Positions 8,545 through 17,635 of a stretch of 64,000 nucleotides of DNA are shown here, one piece after another. The notes under the pieces are model-generated. The model was not told where the DNA came from, searched no databases, and saw only the letters and a program-made list of their open reading frames with translations. The stretch is from Olsenella massiliensis. GTDB taxonomy: Bacteria > Actinomycetota > Coriobacteriia > Coriobacteriales > Atopobiaceae. The stretch lies in NCBI RefSeq assembly GCF_001457795.1, contig NZ_LN898210.1, positions 248,001 to 312,000 on the forward strand, in the 5' to 3' direction. A program made the position numbers and the translations under genes. Numbering within the stretch: the stretch's first letter is position 1; the number at the start of each line of letters is the position of its first letter.

Positions 8545-9625
8545 CTACAAGAGACGGATGAAGGCGCTGTCGTTCTCTGACGAGGCAAAGGGGCGCCTGG
8601 TGACGAGGCTCGTCGAGGCGTCGACGCAACAACGGGCGGGGGAGGCGGACTGCCGTCGGCGCCACATGGCGCTGAGGCCCGTTGCGGCGGCTGCCGCCCT
8701 TGTCGCGGCGTGTGCCCTCGGCGGTCTGGGCGTGGCATATGCCGGCGGCTCCCTCGTGAGCGTGTCGGACTTCTTCGGGGACGTCTTCCAGGGCGCCCCG
8801 GCACAGACTGACGTCGTCAACAAGGTGGGACGTCCCCTGGGCGCCGTCGCGCATGCGGACGGCATCAGCGTGAGCGCCGACGCCGTCATCGGTGATGGCA
8901 AGAACGTCGCCGTGGTGTACAGCATCACGCGCGACGACGGCAGGCCCCTGGTTGGCGCCGAACGGGGTGGCGACGCAATCGTCCCGCTCATGTTCTCGAC
9001 GAGCGACCTGCGCATCGCGGGCGTCACGGGAAGCTACGGCAGCAGCTACTTCTACGACGCGGACCCTGCGGACCCCTCCGTGCAGTACGTGCAGCAGCTG
9101 TCGATGAGCGGGAGCTCAATCGTCGGCAAGACGGCTCACGTGACCTTGGCCGGCCTCTCTGCGACCGACGCCGCTTCGCAGCAGGCCACGCCCCTCTCGT
9201 CCGGCAGCTGGAACCTCAAGTTCGACATCAACTACGAAGACAGTGCACGGGCGCTGCCGGCGGGTGAAGACATCACGTTCAACGGGCTCTTTGCCACCGT
9301 GAGCGAGGCGTCCGTCTCGCCGATCGCGCTCAATCTGCGCTACGTCGTCCATGATGCGGCGGGCCTGCCCGCGGACGCGCCGAGCGGAAAGCTGCCCGCA
9401 TACATGGAGGAGCGCACAAGGCAGCTCCTTGACCTGGGCACCATCACCATCACCATGGCAGACGGAAGCGTCGTCACAATCAAGGACAACGGCGGCGGCA
9501 TAGTCTCAGAGCCCCGCGACGGCGTGATCGAGGTCGAGAAGAGCGTCTTTCTGCCGCAGGGAATCGACGTCGGCCGGCTCGCCTTCGTCACGGTGGGCGG
9601 CGCGACCTTACCCGCAGGCGCATAG
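8525..9625 (+). CDS. DUF4179-like single-span membrane protein, probable anti-sigma factor
   Basis: A 366-residue protein with a short cytoplasmic N-terminus (about 48 residues), one transmembrane segment (about 50-75) and a large extracytoplasmic beta-rich region. This matches DUF4179 proteins that are commonly encoded next to ECF sigma factors. Its start overlaps the sigma gene by 20 bases, implying translational coupling and matched amounts, so control of that sigma factor is the likely job. That is inference from layout. No zinc-binding HxxxCxxC anti-sigma motif is visible in the N-terminal segment, so it is not a classical ZAS-type protein. Confidence 0.8.
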   Translation: MAEPMDDYKRRMKALSFSDEAKGRLVTRLVEASTQQRAGEADCRRRHMALRPVAAAAALVAACALGGLGVAYAGGSLVSVSDFFGDVFQGAPAQTDVVNKVGRPLGAVAHADGISVSADAVIGDGKNVAVVYSITRDDGRPLVGAERGGDAIVPLMFSTSDLRIAGVTGSYGSSYFYDADPADPSVQYVQQLSMSGSSIVGKTAHVTLAGLSATDAASQQATPLSSGSWNLKFDINYEDSARALPAGEDITFNGLFATVSEASVSPIALNLRYVVHDAAGLPADAPSGKLPAYMEERTRQLLDLGTITITMADGSVVTIKDNGGGIVSEPRDGVIEVEKSVFLPQGIDVGRLAFVTVGGATLPAGA

Positions 9626-9755
9626 CGTCCCCGTCCGACATCATCGCACGCTCAGAGGACGTGGCTTGCGCACTGCGTGTCGGTGGCTCACGATGGGCAC
9701 GACGACAGGAGGGGCGCGACGGACGACGTCGCGCCCCGCACAGGGGGAGGCAGAC

Positions 9756-10079
9756 ATGGCGCGCGCCGACGGCGGATTCTTTGATAGATGCTATGAAGTG
9801 GTCCGACAGATACCGTGCGGACGGGTGGCAAGCTATGGGCAGGTGGCAGCGCTGATGGGTGAGCCGCGCAAGGCGCGTTTCGTGGGCTTTGCGCTCCATA
9901 AGAGCCCGGGTGCGGCAGCGGGCGTTCCCTGCCATCGTGTGGTCTTCAAGGACGGGATGCTGGCGCCGGGCTTTGCCTTTGGCGGTCCCGACGCCCAGAG
10001 AGATCTGCTCGAGCACGAGGGCGTGGCATTTTTACAGGACGGGCGCGTGGACATGGAGCACTGTCAGTGGCTCAAGTAA
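9756..10079 (+). CDS. MGMT-family DNA alkyltransferase-like protein
   Basis: A 107-residue protein made only of the C-terminal DNA-binding/active-site domain of O6-methylguanine methyltransferases. It contains IPCGRVASYGQVA and GVPCHRVV; the reactive Cys is kept, unlike ATL proteins, which have Trp there. It may repair or sense alkylated guanine. CAGGGGGAGG precedes ATG 9756; the longer reading from 9666 has no signal. An independent full-length ogt relic lies at 5.3-5.9 kb. Whether this short protein is an active alkyltransferase or only a sensor cannot be told. Confidence 0.85.
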   Translation: MARADGGFFDRCYEVVRQIPCGRVASYGQVAALMGEPRKARFVGFALHKSPGAAAGVPCHRVVFKDGMLAPGFAFGGPDAQRDLLEHEGVAFLQDGRVDMEHCQWLK

Positions 10080-10332
10080 GTCTCAAATAAGTCTTAGGCA
10101 AGTCTATATCATGTCGTACCCATATCATTCAAAAACTCTCAAGTAACTCGTAAGTCACCAGATATAAGACCCTTTTTCATGCCGCACCCCTACGACCCGA
10201 CACCAACGCGATCCATCAGTCGTCGCACCGCGCATCGCTTGTGAGCGACCTCGTGATCTTTAGGCAGGTAAGCCTCACGACATGCCGTAGACTGTGGGCG
10301 TCGGGTCCATGCAGTCGGAGAGGGGGCCGCGT

Positions 10333-10833
10333 ATGGCCATGGAACATGAGGAGCGACGTCCCTGCAAGAGACGGGAGGACTCCCTGACCGAGACGGTCCA
10401 TGTGGTCATGCATGCCGACGCCAACCCCGGGGGGCGTATCTTTGGCGGCAGGCTCATGGAGTGGATCGACATGGTGGGAGGTATCGCCGCCATCAGGCAC
10501 TGCGGCGGTTCCGTGACCACGGCCTGCGTGGACAACCTCAACTTCATGGCGCCCGCCTACGTGGGCGACATCGTCGTCATGCGCGCCTTCGTGACCTTCG
10601 TGGGCCGCAGCTCCTGTGAGGTGCGCGTCGAGACCAACGTCGAGAACGTGGCGACGGGGGAGCGTACGCTCATCAACACCGCCTACCTCACGGAGGTCCA
10701 TGTGACGCACGAGGGCCTCGTGGCCCCCATACCCTTTGGACTCGCGCTTGACGACCCCGACGTGCGTCGGGAGTGGGAGCTGGCCCTGCGCCGCCGGGAG
10801 ATTCGGGGGATCCGCCGCTCGTCGGGCGTATAG
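10333..10833 (+). CDS. Acyl-CoA thioesterase, hotdog fold
   Basis: A 166-residue hotdog-domain thioesterase of the acyl-CoA hydrolase (YciA/BACH-like) group. The motif HADANPGGRIFGGRLMEWIDMVGGIAA around residues 25-50 has the family N-x-x-G-x-x-F/G-G-x-L-M pattern with the catalytic Asp in WIDM. NLNFMAPAYVGD follows at about residue 67. It should hydrolyse acyl-CoA thioesters in the cytoplasm. GGAGAGGGGG precedes ATG 10333; the GTG at 10294 lacks a binding site. The 253 bases before it hold nothing I could identify. Confidence 0.88.
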   Translation: MAMEHEERRPCKRREDSLTETVHVVMHADANPGGRIFGGRLMEWIDMVGGIAAIRHCGGSVTTACVDNLNFMAPAYVGDIVVMRAFVTFVGRSSCEVRVETNVENVATGERTLINTAYLTEVHVTHEGLVAPIPFGLALDDPDVRREWELALRRREIRGIRRSSGV

Positions 10834-10975
10834 GATTGCGGGGGCGTGGGGCGGGGGTGCCCGTCCATAGCGAACGACTCGCACCGACTTCTTCTGTCAC
10901 CGACTTCCCTGATATACGATGGTCGTATCAGCCACTCTTCAGTTCTCAGCCACCATTCGAAGAAGGTCGTGCTCG

Positions 10976-13558
10976 ATGATGTCCTCTCGCCTCGCCTCGC
11001 TCGGTGTCGCCGCGGCCCTCATGCTCGGGCTGCTCAGCGCCACCCCCGCCAACGCAGCTGACGTTGCGCCCGCTCTTGCGCCGACGCCATCACAGGGGCA
11101 GCCCGTCGCCAGCGACACGCTCGGCGCCCCCACGAAGGACCTTGGCGAGCAGCCGGCCCTCCGGCCGGACGACCTGCCCGGCGAGACGCCCGCTCCGCAG
11201 GACTCAGGCGCCTCTCTTCCCGCGGCGCCGCAGAACGACCCCGTCTTCCTGGGACGGCCCGTCCCTGCCGTCCCGACCGCCGACGAGCTGGCGTCACGCA
11301 ACGTCGACGGGCGCCTCCTGGCGCCAGGCACCTACGCCGTCCACGCCCTGGGCAAGTCGCTCGACGTCGCCGGGGGCAGCGACGCGGACGGCGCCAACGT
11401 CCAGCTGTGGCAGGACAACGGCACCGCCGCTCAGCAATGGCAGGTGCTTGTCGATGCAAAGGGATACGTGACCTTGCGCAATGTCCGTTCGGGCAGATGC
11501 CTTGACGTTACCGGGGGGCGCGCCCGCGACGGCGCCAACGTCCAGCAGTACGGCGGCAACGGAACCATCGCCCAGTCGTGGGTGATCGACAGGACGGATG
11601 CCGGCCTCGTGCTGCGCCCCGCGCTCGACTGTGGCCTGGCGCTCGACGTTGCCGGGGGCAGCGACGCGGACGGCGCTAACGTCCAGCTGTGGCAGGACAA
11701 CGGAACGCCGGCGCAGGTCTGGTCGTTCACCCTCTCCGACCTGGGCAAGGCGGTCGCCCGCAACGAGGGCGGCGCCATCTTGGGGTCGGGGACCTACGTT
11801 CTGACGGGCGAGGGGTCCGGCAAGGTCGTCGACGTGGCGGCGGGAAGCTACGAGGCCGGCGCCAGGGTCCAGACCTACGAGCGAAACGGCACCGGGGCGC
11901 AGAGCTGGATCGCCACGGTTGACGAGCAGGGCTACGTGACGCTCTGTAACGCCCAGTCGGGGAAGGTCCTGGACGTGCGTCACGGCATCGGGTGCGAGGG
12001 GACTCCCGTCCAGCAGTACGATCCCAACGGCACGGGCTCCCAGAGGTGGGTGGCCCTTCCCTGCGGAGCGGGTCTCGTCTCGCTGCGCTGCGCCCTTGAC
12101 CTGACGCTTGCCCTGGACGTCCGGGCGGGCTCACTGGCAAACGGCGCGACGCTCCAGCTCTACGCCGCCAACGGCACGCAGGCGCAGGCCTGGCGCCTTG
12201 AGGCGGCGCCCGCCGCCGCAATCGCCCCAGGGTGGCACCGCCTGGCCCCCCTCGCGGACCTCACGCGGTCGCTTGACGTTCCCGGCGGGTCGACGAGCGC
12301 CGCAGGCCTCCAACTTTACGCCGCCAACGGCACGCAGGCGCAGTCCTGGTGGGTGAGGCATCTGGGGGGTTCGAGCTACGCGCTTCAGGCGAGCTGCTCG
12401 GGCCTCTATCTTACCGACGACGATGGCCGGCGTCAGGCGCCCGACGCGGGTGCGCGGAGTCGCTGGGGCGTCTCGTACGCCCCGTCAGGCGGCTACGTGC
12501 TGACCAACGAGGCGACGGGTGCGCGCCTCGACCTCGGTCAGGGTGCGCGCTGGGCCGCCCTGTGGGCGACGAGCGGCGTGCGCGCCGGCTTCTACGAGGT
12601 CTGCCTGGCCGCAAATCCCTCGCTTCGTCTTGATGACGAATACGCCTCCAAGACCCCTGGGACCAGGGTACAGCTTTGGTCGGGCAACGGCACCCTTGCC
12701 CAGCGATGGTGGCTTCGCGAGGCGGGAGGGGGCGCACTCACGCTCACCAACTGCAACTCCGGGCTGGCCCTCGACGCGCGAGGAGCAAATCTCGGTTCCG
12801 GGACGGACGTCCGGCAGTGGCCCCGCGGCGGCGGTGCGACGCAACGCTGGCTCATCACCATGGGCGCCTCGGGGCTCGAGCTGCGCTCGGCCGCCGAAGA
12901 GGCGGTGCTCCAGGCCTGTGGCGAGACGATGAGTGCCGGCGCGGGCGTGCGGCTCTTTGAGCCCGACGGATCTGTCGCCCAGTCCTGGCGTCTTGCTGCG
13001 GCGCCGGCGCCCTCGAAGATCGGCTATCAGAACCCGGCGGGCCACTACCAGGTTTCGAGCTGGAACGTCGTCGTTCCCGGCGGCCACGGCATCTTTTCCT
13101 ACGCCTCGCCAAGCGTGATCGGGCTTGAGGCCACGCGCGAGGACTGCGTTGACGCGTTCGTGCGGCGCGCGTACGACTATCTTGGCACCCCCTACGTGTG
13201 GAACTACTCCTGCGCCCCCGGGGTGGGCGTGGACTGCATCGGACTGGTGTTTCAGTGCGCCTACGCGACGGGCATGGACCTGGGTAGCGCTGTGTACGAG
13301 AGCGACTTCAACCCCTGGAGCCATGTGTCGTCAGGCCCCCGGGGCTGGCACAGCCATGACGCCAACAACTTCTGGAACTACGCACGGGCGCAGAAGGTTC
13401 CCTACGAGGACCTCCGACGCGGCGACGTCATCTCCTATGCGGGCCATGCGGCCATCTACGTGGGCGGCGGCAAGATGATCGAGGCGTATTCGCGCGCCAC
13501 GGGGGTGAGGCTCACGGCGGTGCGCCCGGGCCGTGGCTGCATCAGGCTCTTCAGCTAG
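10976..13558 (+). CDS. Secreted ricin-type beta-trefoil repeat NlpC/P60 hydrolase
   Basis: An 860-residue exported protein. Residues 1-28 form a signal peptide ending in ANA-A. After an Ala/Pro-rich linker come many ricin-type beta-trefoil repeats with Q-x-W signatures (AQQW, AQSW, AQVW, AQSW, SQRW, AQAW, AQSW, AQRW, TQRW, AQSW). These fill about residues 100-685 and should bind glycans. The C-terminal 150 residues are an NlpC/P60 peptidase with catalytic Cys in GVDCIGL and His in GHAAIYVGGG, expected to cleave peptidoglycan stem peptides. ATG 10976 follows GAAGAAGG and starts the signal peptide cleanly. Two 63-base segments inside the gene are almost identical. Confidence 0.92.
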   Translation: MMSSRLASLGVAAALMLGLLSATPANAADVAPALAPTPSQGQPVASDTLGAPTKDLGEQPALRPDDLPGETPAPQDSGASLPAAPQNDPVFLGRPVPAVPTADELASRNVDGRLLAPGTYAVHALGKSLDVAGGSDADGANVQLWQDNGTAAQQWQVLVDAKGYVTLRNVRSGRCLDVTGGRARDGANVQQYGGNGTIAQSWVIDRTDAGLVLRPALDCGLALDVAGGSDADGANVQLWQDNGTPAQVWSFTLSDLGKAVARNEGGAILGSGTYVLTGEGSGKVVDVAAGSYEAGARVQTYERNGTGAQSWIATVDEQGYVTLCNAQSGKVLDVRHGIGCEGTPVQQYDPNGTGSQRWVALPCGAGLVSLRCALDLTLALDVRAGSLANGATLQLYAANGTQAQAWRLEAAPAAAIAPGWHRLAPLADLTRSLDVPGGSTSAAGLQLYAANGTQAQSWWVRHLGGSSYALQASCSGLYLTDDDGRRQAPDAGARSRWGVSYAPSGGYVLTNEATGARLDLGQGARWAALWATSGVRAGFYEVCLAANPSLRLDDEYASKTPGTRVQLWSGNGTLAQRWWLREAGGGALTLTNCNSGLALDARGANLGSGTDVRQWPRGGGATQRWLITMGASGLELRSAAEEAVLQACGETMSAGAGVRLFEPDGSVAQSWRLAAAPAPSKIGYQNPAGHYQVSSWNVVVPGGHGIFSYASPSVIGLEATREDCVDAFVRRAYDYLGTPYVWNYSCAPGVGVDCIGLVFQCAYATGMDLGSAVYESDFNPWSHVSSGPRGWHSHDANNFWNYARAQKVPYEDLRRGDVISYAGHAAIYVGGGKMIEAYSRATGVRLTAVRPGRGCIRLFS
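11359..11703 (+). repeat. Near-identical 63-bp internal repeats in the ricin region
   Basis: Bases 11359-11421 and 11641-11703 are the same length and differ at only two synonymous positions. They encode the same beta-trefoil segment (LDVAGGSDADGANVQLWQD). Other units of the gene are much more diverged, so this pair reflects recent duplication or gene conversion. Confidence 0.85.
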
Positions 13559-13729
13559 AGGTCGTACCAGTTCGGGGGCCTTGGGCCGAGGCCGCGTCGA
13601 TGGCGCGTCGGCCGCTCGCCGCGGCGCCCCCGCGCCGAGTGGAGCGTCTTTCTTATGGGGTGAGGGGCACGTCCTCTTTTTGACCCTCTATACTGCTCAA
13701 TGTACGCTCAGGACGACGAGAGGGGCACC

Positions 13730-14212
13730 ATGCCGGGCAAGCGAAGCGACGTCATCTCGTGGGACGAGTTCTTCATGCGGGTCGCCATCGCGGCGAGCCT
13801 CAGAAGCAAGGACCCCAAGACCCAGGTGGGTGCCTGCATCGCCGACACCAACCACCGCATCCTCTCCGTGGGGTACAACGGCACGCCCTCGGGCATCACG
13901 GATGACGCGTTTCCCTGGGAGGACTCCGATGACCCCCTCTTTGACAAGCACAACTACGTCATCCATGCCGAGGCCAACGCCCTGCTCAACTATCGCGGCT
14001 CGCTCAAGGACGTGCAGGGGGCTACGGTCTACGTGACGCTCTTCCCCTGCCAGGAGTGTGCCAAGATGCTCATCCAAGCGGGCGTCGGCGAGGTCGTCTA
14101 CCTGGACGACAAGTACCATGACACGCTGGGTGCACAGGTCTCTCGCACCGCCCTCGAGACCTGCGGGGTCACGTATCGCAGGATCGAGCTGAGCGACGAC
14201 GCGCTCGGCTAG
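13730..14212 (+). CDS. Deoxycytidylate (dCMP) deaminase
   Basis: A 160-residue zinc-dependent cytidine-deaminase-fold enzyme that converts dCMP to dUMP for thymidylate synthesis. The zinc/catalytic signature is complete: His79-Ala-Glu81 and Cys107-x-x-Cys110 (PCQEC). The N-terminal FFMRVAIAASLRSKDPKTQVGA block is typical of dCMP deaminases. GAGAGGGG precedes ATG 13730, preferred to ATG 13700. It complements the dUTPase gene elsewhere in the window as a dUMP source. Confidence 0.92.
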   Translation: MPGKRSDVISWDEFFMRVAIAASLRSKDPKTQVGACIADTNHRILSVGYNGTPSGITDDAFPWEDSDDPLFDKHNYVIHAEANALLNYRGSLKDVQGATVYVTLFPCQECAKMLIQAGVGEVVYLDDKYHDTLGAQVSRTALETCGVTYRRIELSDDALG

Positions 14213-14363
14213 GAACATGAGCGCCTGCTCACGGCACGGCTACGGCGCTCTCGCGCGCGGCGCGAGGTGACGAAGGCGTGATTGCCGCCTTGGGCCCATG
14301 TACGCGCACCCACCCATCGGGTAGGATAGTGCACCGTAATGACGTCACGTGGAAAGGCCCGAG

Positions 14364-15107
14364 GTGTCCGAGAAGACGACGCGCATGCTCGATGACGTCC
14401 GTGGTCGCGTTGACCCCGACGTCCTCGCCGCGCAGCAGAGGGGGAGCGTTGCCGCCCCGGTGGGCACGCCGGACAATCCCTCCGACCGCGTCCTCACGCT
14501 CGCCAATCTCATCACGGCCTGCCGCCTCGCACTGACGGTCGCGTTTTTGGCGCTGTTCGTAAGCGGGGTCAACCGGTCGCTCGCCCTTGTCTGCTATGCC
14601 GTCGCCGCGCTCACCGACTTCGTTGACGGGCAGGTCGCTCGCCGCACGCAGACCGTGAGCTGGCTGGGCAAGATCATGGACCCCGTCATGGACCGCGTGC
14701 TGCTCTTTACGGGCGTGCTGGGCCTCATGGCCACAGGCGAGCTGCCCGCGTGGGTCGCCGCCTTCGTGATCCTGCGCGACGGCTACCTCTTCGTGGGCAC
14801 GCTCATCCTGCAGCGCTACCGTCGGCGCCCGGTTGACGTCATCTACATTGGCAAGGTCACCACCGCGCTGCTCATGTCCGGCTTCGTCCTCATGCTCCTC
14901 GGCGTCCCGCACATGGGCGGCCTGGGCGTCACGGGGGCGTCCTGGCTTCCCGTCCTCAATGCCCATGGGGGTTCCGTGGGCGTGCTGCTCGTGTACGCGG
15001 GCGTGGTGCTCTCCGCCATCACGGCGGGCGTCTACACCGCAACCGGCATCCGGATCATGAGGCGCGCCCGCGCCACGCGCAGGGGCGCGGAAGGGGAAGC
15101 GTCATGA
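14364..15107 (+). CDS. CDP-alcohol phosphatidyltransferase
   Basis: A 247-residue integral membrane enzyme with the CDP-alcohol phosphatidyltransferase signature D-x2-D-G-x2-A-R-x8-G-x3-D-x3-D (DFVDGQVARR then G, D and D spaced as required; MDPVMD). It has several transmembrane segments. It should transfer a phosphatidyl group from CDP-diacylglycerol to a polar acceptor, probably glycerol-3-phosphate, but the acceptor is not readable. A second member (pgsA, 38.1 kb) is closer to canonical PgsA. The start is uncertain: GTG 14364 after GGAAAGG is my choice, GTG 14349 is in frame upstream. The gene overlaps the next by four bases (ATGA). Confidence 0.85.
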   Translation: MSEKTTRMLDDVRGRVDPDVLAAQQRGSVAAPVGTPDNPSDRVLTLANLITACRLALTVAFLALFVSGVNRSLALVCYAVAALTDFVDGQVARRTQTVSWLGKIMDPVMDRVLLFTGVLGLMATGELPAWVAAFVILRDGYLFVGTLILQRYRRRPVDVIYIGKVTTALLMSGFVLMLLGVPHMGGLGVTGASWLPVLNAHGGSVGVLLVYAGVVLSAITAGVYTATGIRIMRRARATRRGAEGEAS

Positions 15108-16267
15108 CGAGAGAGGCGCGCAGACGCCCGTCACGGCTGCTCCTTACGCTCGCTGTCATGCTCATGGCGGCACTGCTGACGCCCGCGAGGGCATGGGCCG
15201 ACGAGCCCGCTCTGAGCGAAGCCCAGGCCTATGTCCTTGTTGACCAGGGCGGCAACGTCCTTGCCTCCCAAAACGCCGACCAGCAGATGGAGCCCGCCTC
15301 CATAACCAAGATCATGACGGCGATGGTCGCGCTCGACTCGGGCAAGGACCTTGACGACGCCTGCACCCTCACGCGGGTGACCTATGACTCCAATGCCCAG
15401 CTCGCGGGCATCGCGACGGGCGACGTCATCAGCTTCAGGAACCTCCTGCAGGTCATGCTCGTCTATTCCGCCAACGACGCGGCCGACAACGTCGCCCTGG
15501 CCGTCTCGGGGTCCACGGAGGACTTCGTGGCGCGGATGAACGAGAAGGCCCGCGAGATCGGCATGACGAACACGCATTTCTCCAACACGCACGGGCTGTC
15601 CGAGGACGCTCACCGCTCGACCGCCGAGGACCTCGTCAAGATGGGCGCATATGCGCTCGAGCACTATCCCTTCATCGCGCGGACGGTGCGCATGCGCTCG
15701 GTCACGGCGACCTTCGCGGGGACGCAGACGACCTACGCCTCCACCGACGAGCTCATGGACAGCTACGCGGGGCTGATCGGCATCAAGACGGGCTCCGTCG
15801 AGTCGGGCTACACCTTCCTCGGCTGCTCGGAGCGCAGCGGCGTCAGGCTCTATAGCTGCGTGTTGGGCTGCGCCACCAACGCCGGGCGCTTCGGGGACAC
15901 GGCTCGCCTCATGGACTGGGGGTACGAGAGCCGCTACCAGCGCAGGACGCTGTCGCGCGCCAAGCTCCCCGTGCGCATCGTCAACGCCTCCACGAGCTTC
16001 TTCGGCCGCCTGCTGGTCGTTGCCGGCATGGATGCGAGCGGCCTCGTCCTGCCCGAACGAGACATCGCGTGGAGCTCGACGATGCTGCTGCCGGGGTCGT
16101 TGGTTGACCCCGGATCGGGGTACGGGAGCAGCGTCTGGACACAGGACGGGCGCACGGTCTGCGCCGAGACCTATCTGGCCGACACGCAAACGCGTGACCT
16201 TCCCCAGGTCAACGTGTTCGCGCTGCCGCTCTTCGTCAACATGGACGAGCTTCTTGGCGCGGCATGA
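15104..16267 (+). CDS. D-alanyl-D-alanine carboxypeptidase (PBP5/DacF type)
   Basis: A 387-residue exported penicillin-binding protein that trims the terminal D-Ala from peptidoglycan stems. A signal peptide (residues 1-32) precedes the S11 peptidase domain. The catalytic motifs are all present: Ser66-x-x-Lys69 (SITK), Ser122-Ala-Asn124 and Lys228-Thr-Gly230. A beta-rich C-terminal part follows. Its ATG overlaps the stop of the phosphatidyltransferase, so the two envelope genes are coupled. Confidence 0.92.
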   Translation: MTREARRRPSRLLLTLAVMLMAALLTPARAWADEPALSEAQAYVLVDQGGNVLASQNADQQMEPASITKIMTAMVALDSGKDLDDACTLTRVTYDSNAQLAGIATGDVISFRNLLQVMLVYSANDAADNVALAVSGSTEDFVARMNEKAREIGMTNTHFSNTHGLSEDAHRSTAEDLVKMGAYALEHYPFIARTVRMRSVTATFAGTQTTYASTDELMDSYAGLIGIKTGSVESGYTFLGCSERSGVRLYSCVLGCATNAGRFGDTARLMDWGYESRYQRRTLSRAKLPVRIVNASTSFFGRLLVVAGMDASGLVLPERDIAWSSTMLLPGSLVDPGSGYGSSVWTQDGRTVCAETYLADTQTRDLPQVNVFALPLFVNMDELLGAA

Positions 16268-16277
16268 GGGGAGGGCC

Positions 16278-17114
16278 ATGGACCTGACGACGCTCAAAGA
16301 TGAGCAGCTGGCGCTCGGCGCCCGCTTTGAGGGGGAGGGGGGCACACTGGCATCCCCCTCGTCCTATGTGGGAGAGCCCCGTCCTGAGGACCTTGAGGAC
16401 GGCGTAGCCCTGGTGGACCTGAGCGGGATGCTCCTGCTTCTTGCCTCGGGCGCTCAGGCGGCGTCCTTTGGCGGACTCGCGCTCGCCGGGCCCAAGCTCG
16501 CCGTGGGCGACTGCGCCCTCCAGGCGTCGCTGCTGGGCGACGGGGCGCTGGCGTCGGTCCCCCTTGTCGCGCGCACGGGTGACGCGGAGCTGCTCGTGAT
16601 GGACCCCTGGCCGCGTCACGAGCTGTTGCGCTCGTGGCTGGGCTTTCTGAGGGACGTCGAGCAGGACGGCGTGAGGCCTTTCGAGAGCCTCGACCTTGAC
16701 GACATGAGCGATCGTCTCGTGCCCCTGGCCCTCGTCGGCTCGACGGCGCGCCTCGTCCTTCAGGACTACGTCCGAGGCACGGAGCGCCTGCCGGAGCCGG
16801 GCGAGGTGGTGAACCTCGACCTGGACGGTCACATCACGACCATCGTGGCGTCCCCCGCAGGCGCCGGGGACGCGTGTTTGCTGCTGCTCGTGCCGCCCGC
16901 CTGCGCACGTGTCGTGTGGAGGAGCCTGCTCTCCTTTGCCGTCGTGACGCCCCTGGGGCATGAGGGCTTCCTCTCATGGTCCCGGCGACGGTGGAGGGCG
17001 CTCAGAAGCTGCGCGTCGCAGGACAGAATACGGGTGCCGCGCGCGCAGCTGGAGCGCGACGGGCTCGTGCGCCCCGGGCGCGACTTCGTGGGCGCACGAG
17101 GGTTGGATGACTGA
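16278..17114 (+). CDS. GcvT/YgfZ-like folate-binding-fold protein
   Basis: A 278-residue protein resembling the aminomethyltransferase (GcvT)/YgfZ fold. The C-terminus has the GcvT-like RDFVGARGL motif and the middle has the folate-barrel layout. The family includes glycine-cleavage T-protein and YgfZ proteins for Fe-S enzyme repair. No other glycine-cleavage genes are near, so a YgfZ-like or unrelated role is more likely. GAGGGGAGGG precedes ATG 16278; the longer reading from 16020 runs antiparallel in sense to the upstream carboxypeptidase gene's frame and is rejected. Sequence is rather diverged, so the assignment is moderate. Confidence 0.65.
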   Translation: MDLTTLKDEQLALGARFEGEGGTLASPSSYVGEPRPEDLEDGVALVDLSGMLLLLASGAQAASFGGLALAGPKLAVGDCALQASLLGDGALASVPLVARTGDAELLVMDPWPRHELLRSWLGFLRDVEQDGVRPFESLDLDDMSDRLVPLALVGSTARLVLQDYVRGTERLPEPGEVVNLDLDGHITTIVASPAGAGDACLLLLVPPACARVVWRSLLSFAVVTPLGHEGFLSWSRRRWRALRSCASQDRIRVPRAQLERDGLVRPGRDFVGARGLDD

Positions 17115-17206
17115 CGGCCCCACAACGGCCTCGGCGCCAGGGGCCCTTCGTGCGCCGTGGGCCGTGCGACTGCCGCAGGCGAGGATGGCGACCGGAAGGA
17201 AGGCAT

Positions 17207-17587
17207 ATGAAATACTCGATCAACGCACCGCACGTTCCCGACGCCCCGGGCCCCTTCTCGATGGGCACCACCGCGGGGCGCCTCATCTTCACGGCCGGTC
17301 AGGTCGCCCTTGACCCGCGCCATCCCGACCGAATCGTCGAGGGTGGGGTGGCGTCGCAGCTGGAGCGCATCCTTGACATCGTCGAGGAGCTCCTCGGGGA
17401 GTGCGACTGCTCGGTCGTGGACGTCGCGAAGGCGACGCTGTACCTCGCCTGCCTTGACGACCTGCCCGAGGCCGAGGCCGTCATCTCGCGGCGCTTTCCC
17501 GCGCCCGCGCCGGCGCTTTCGGTGGTCGAGGTCTCGCGCCTCCCCCTGGGCGCACTTGTCGAGATGGACTGCATCGCCTGCAGGTAG
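17207..17587 (+). CDS. RidA family protein (YjgF/YER057c/UK114)
   Basis: A 126-residue RidA-family protein. Classical RidA hydrolyses reactive enamine/imine intermediates made by PLP enzymes. The family core is visible: APGPFSMGTTAGRLIFTAGQVALDP at residues 13-37 and VVDVAKATLYL. However, the conserved catalytic Arg of RidA (normally in a ...RxxVEV... stretch near residue 105) is replaced here: the C-terminus reads ALSVVEVSRLPLGALVEMD. It may therefore belong to a sub-family with altered activity. ATG 17207 follows GGAAGGAAGG. Confidence 0.88.
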   Translation: MKYSINAPHVPDAPGPFSMGTTAGRLIFTAGQVALDPRHPDRIVEGGVASQLERILDIVEELLGECDCSVVDVAKATLYLACLDDLPEAEAVISRRFPAPAPALSVVEVSRLPLGALVEMDCIACR

Positions 17588-17635
17588 TAGGGTTAGAATA
17601 GCTGTGCTAGCACCTTGATGATGGGAGCGTGCACT

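Noticed and set aside
13679-13693. TTGACC plus TATACT as a promoter for dCMP deaminase
   Set aside because: The two hexamers are only about three bases apart, far from the 16-18 needed.
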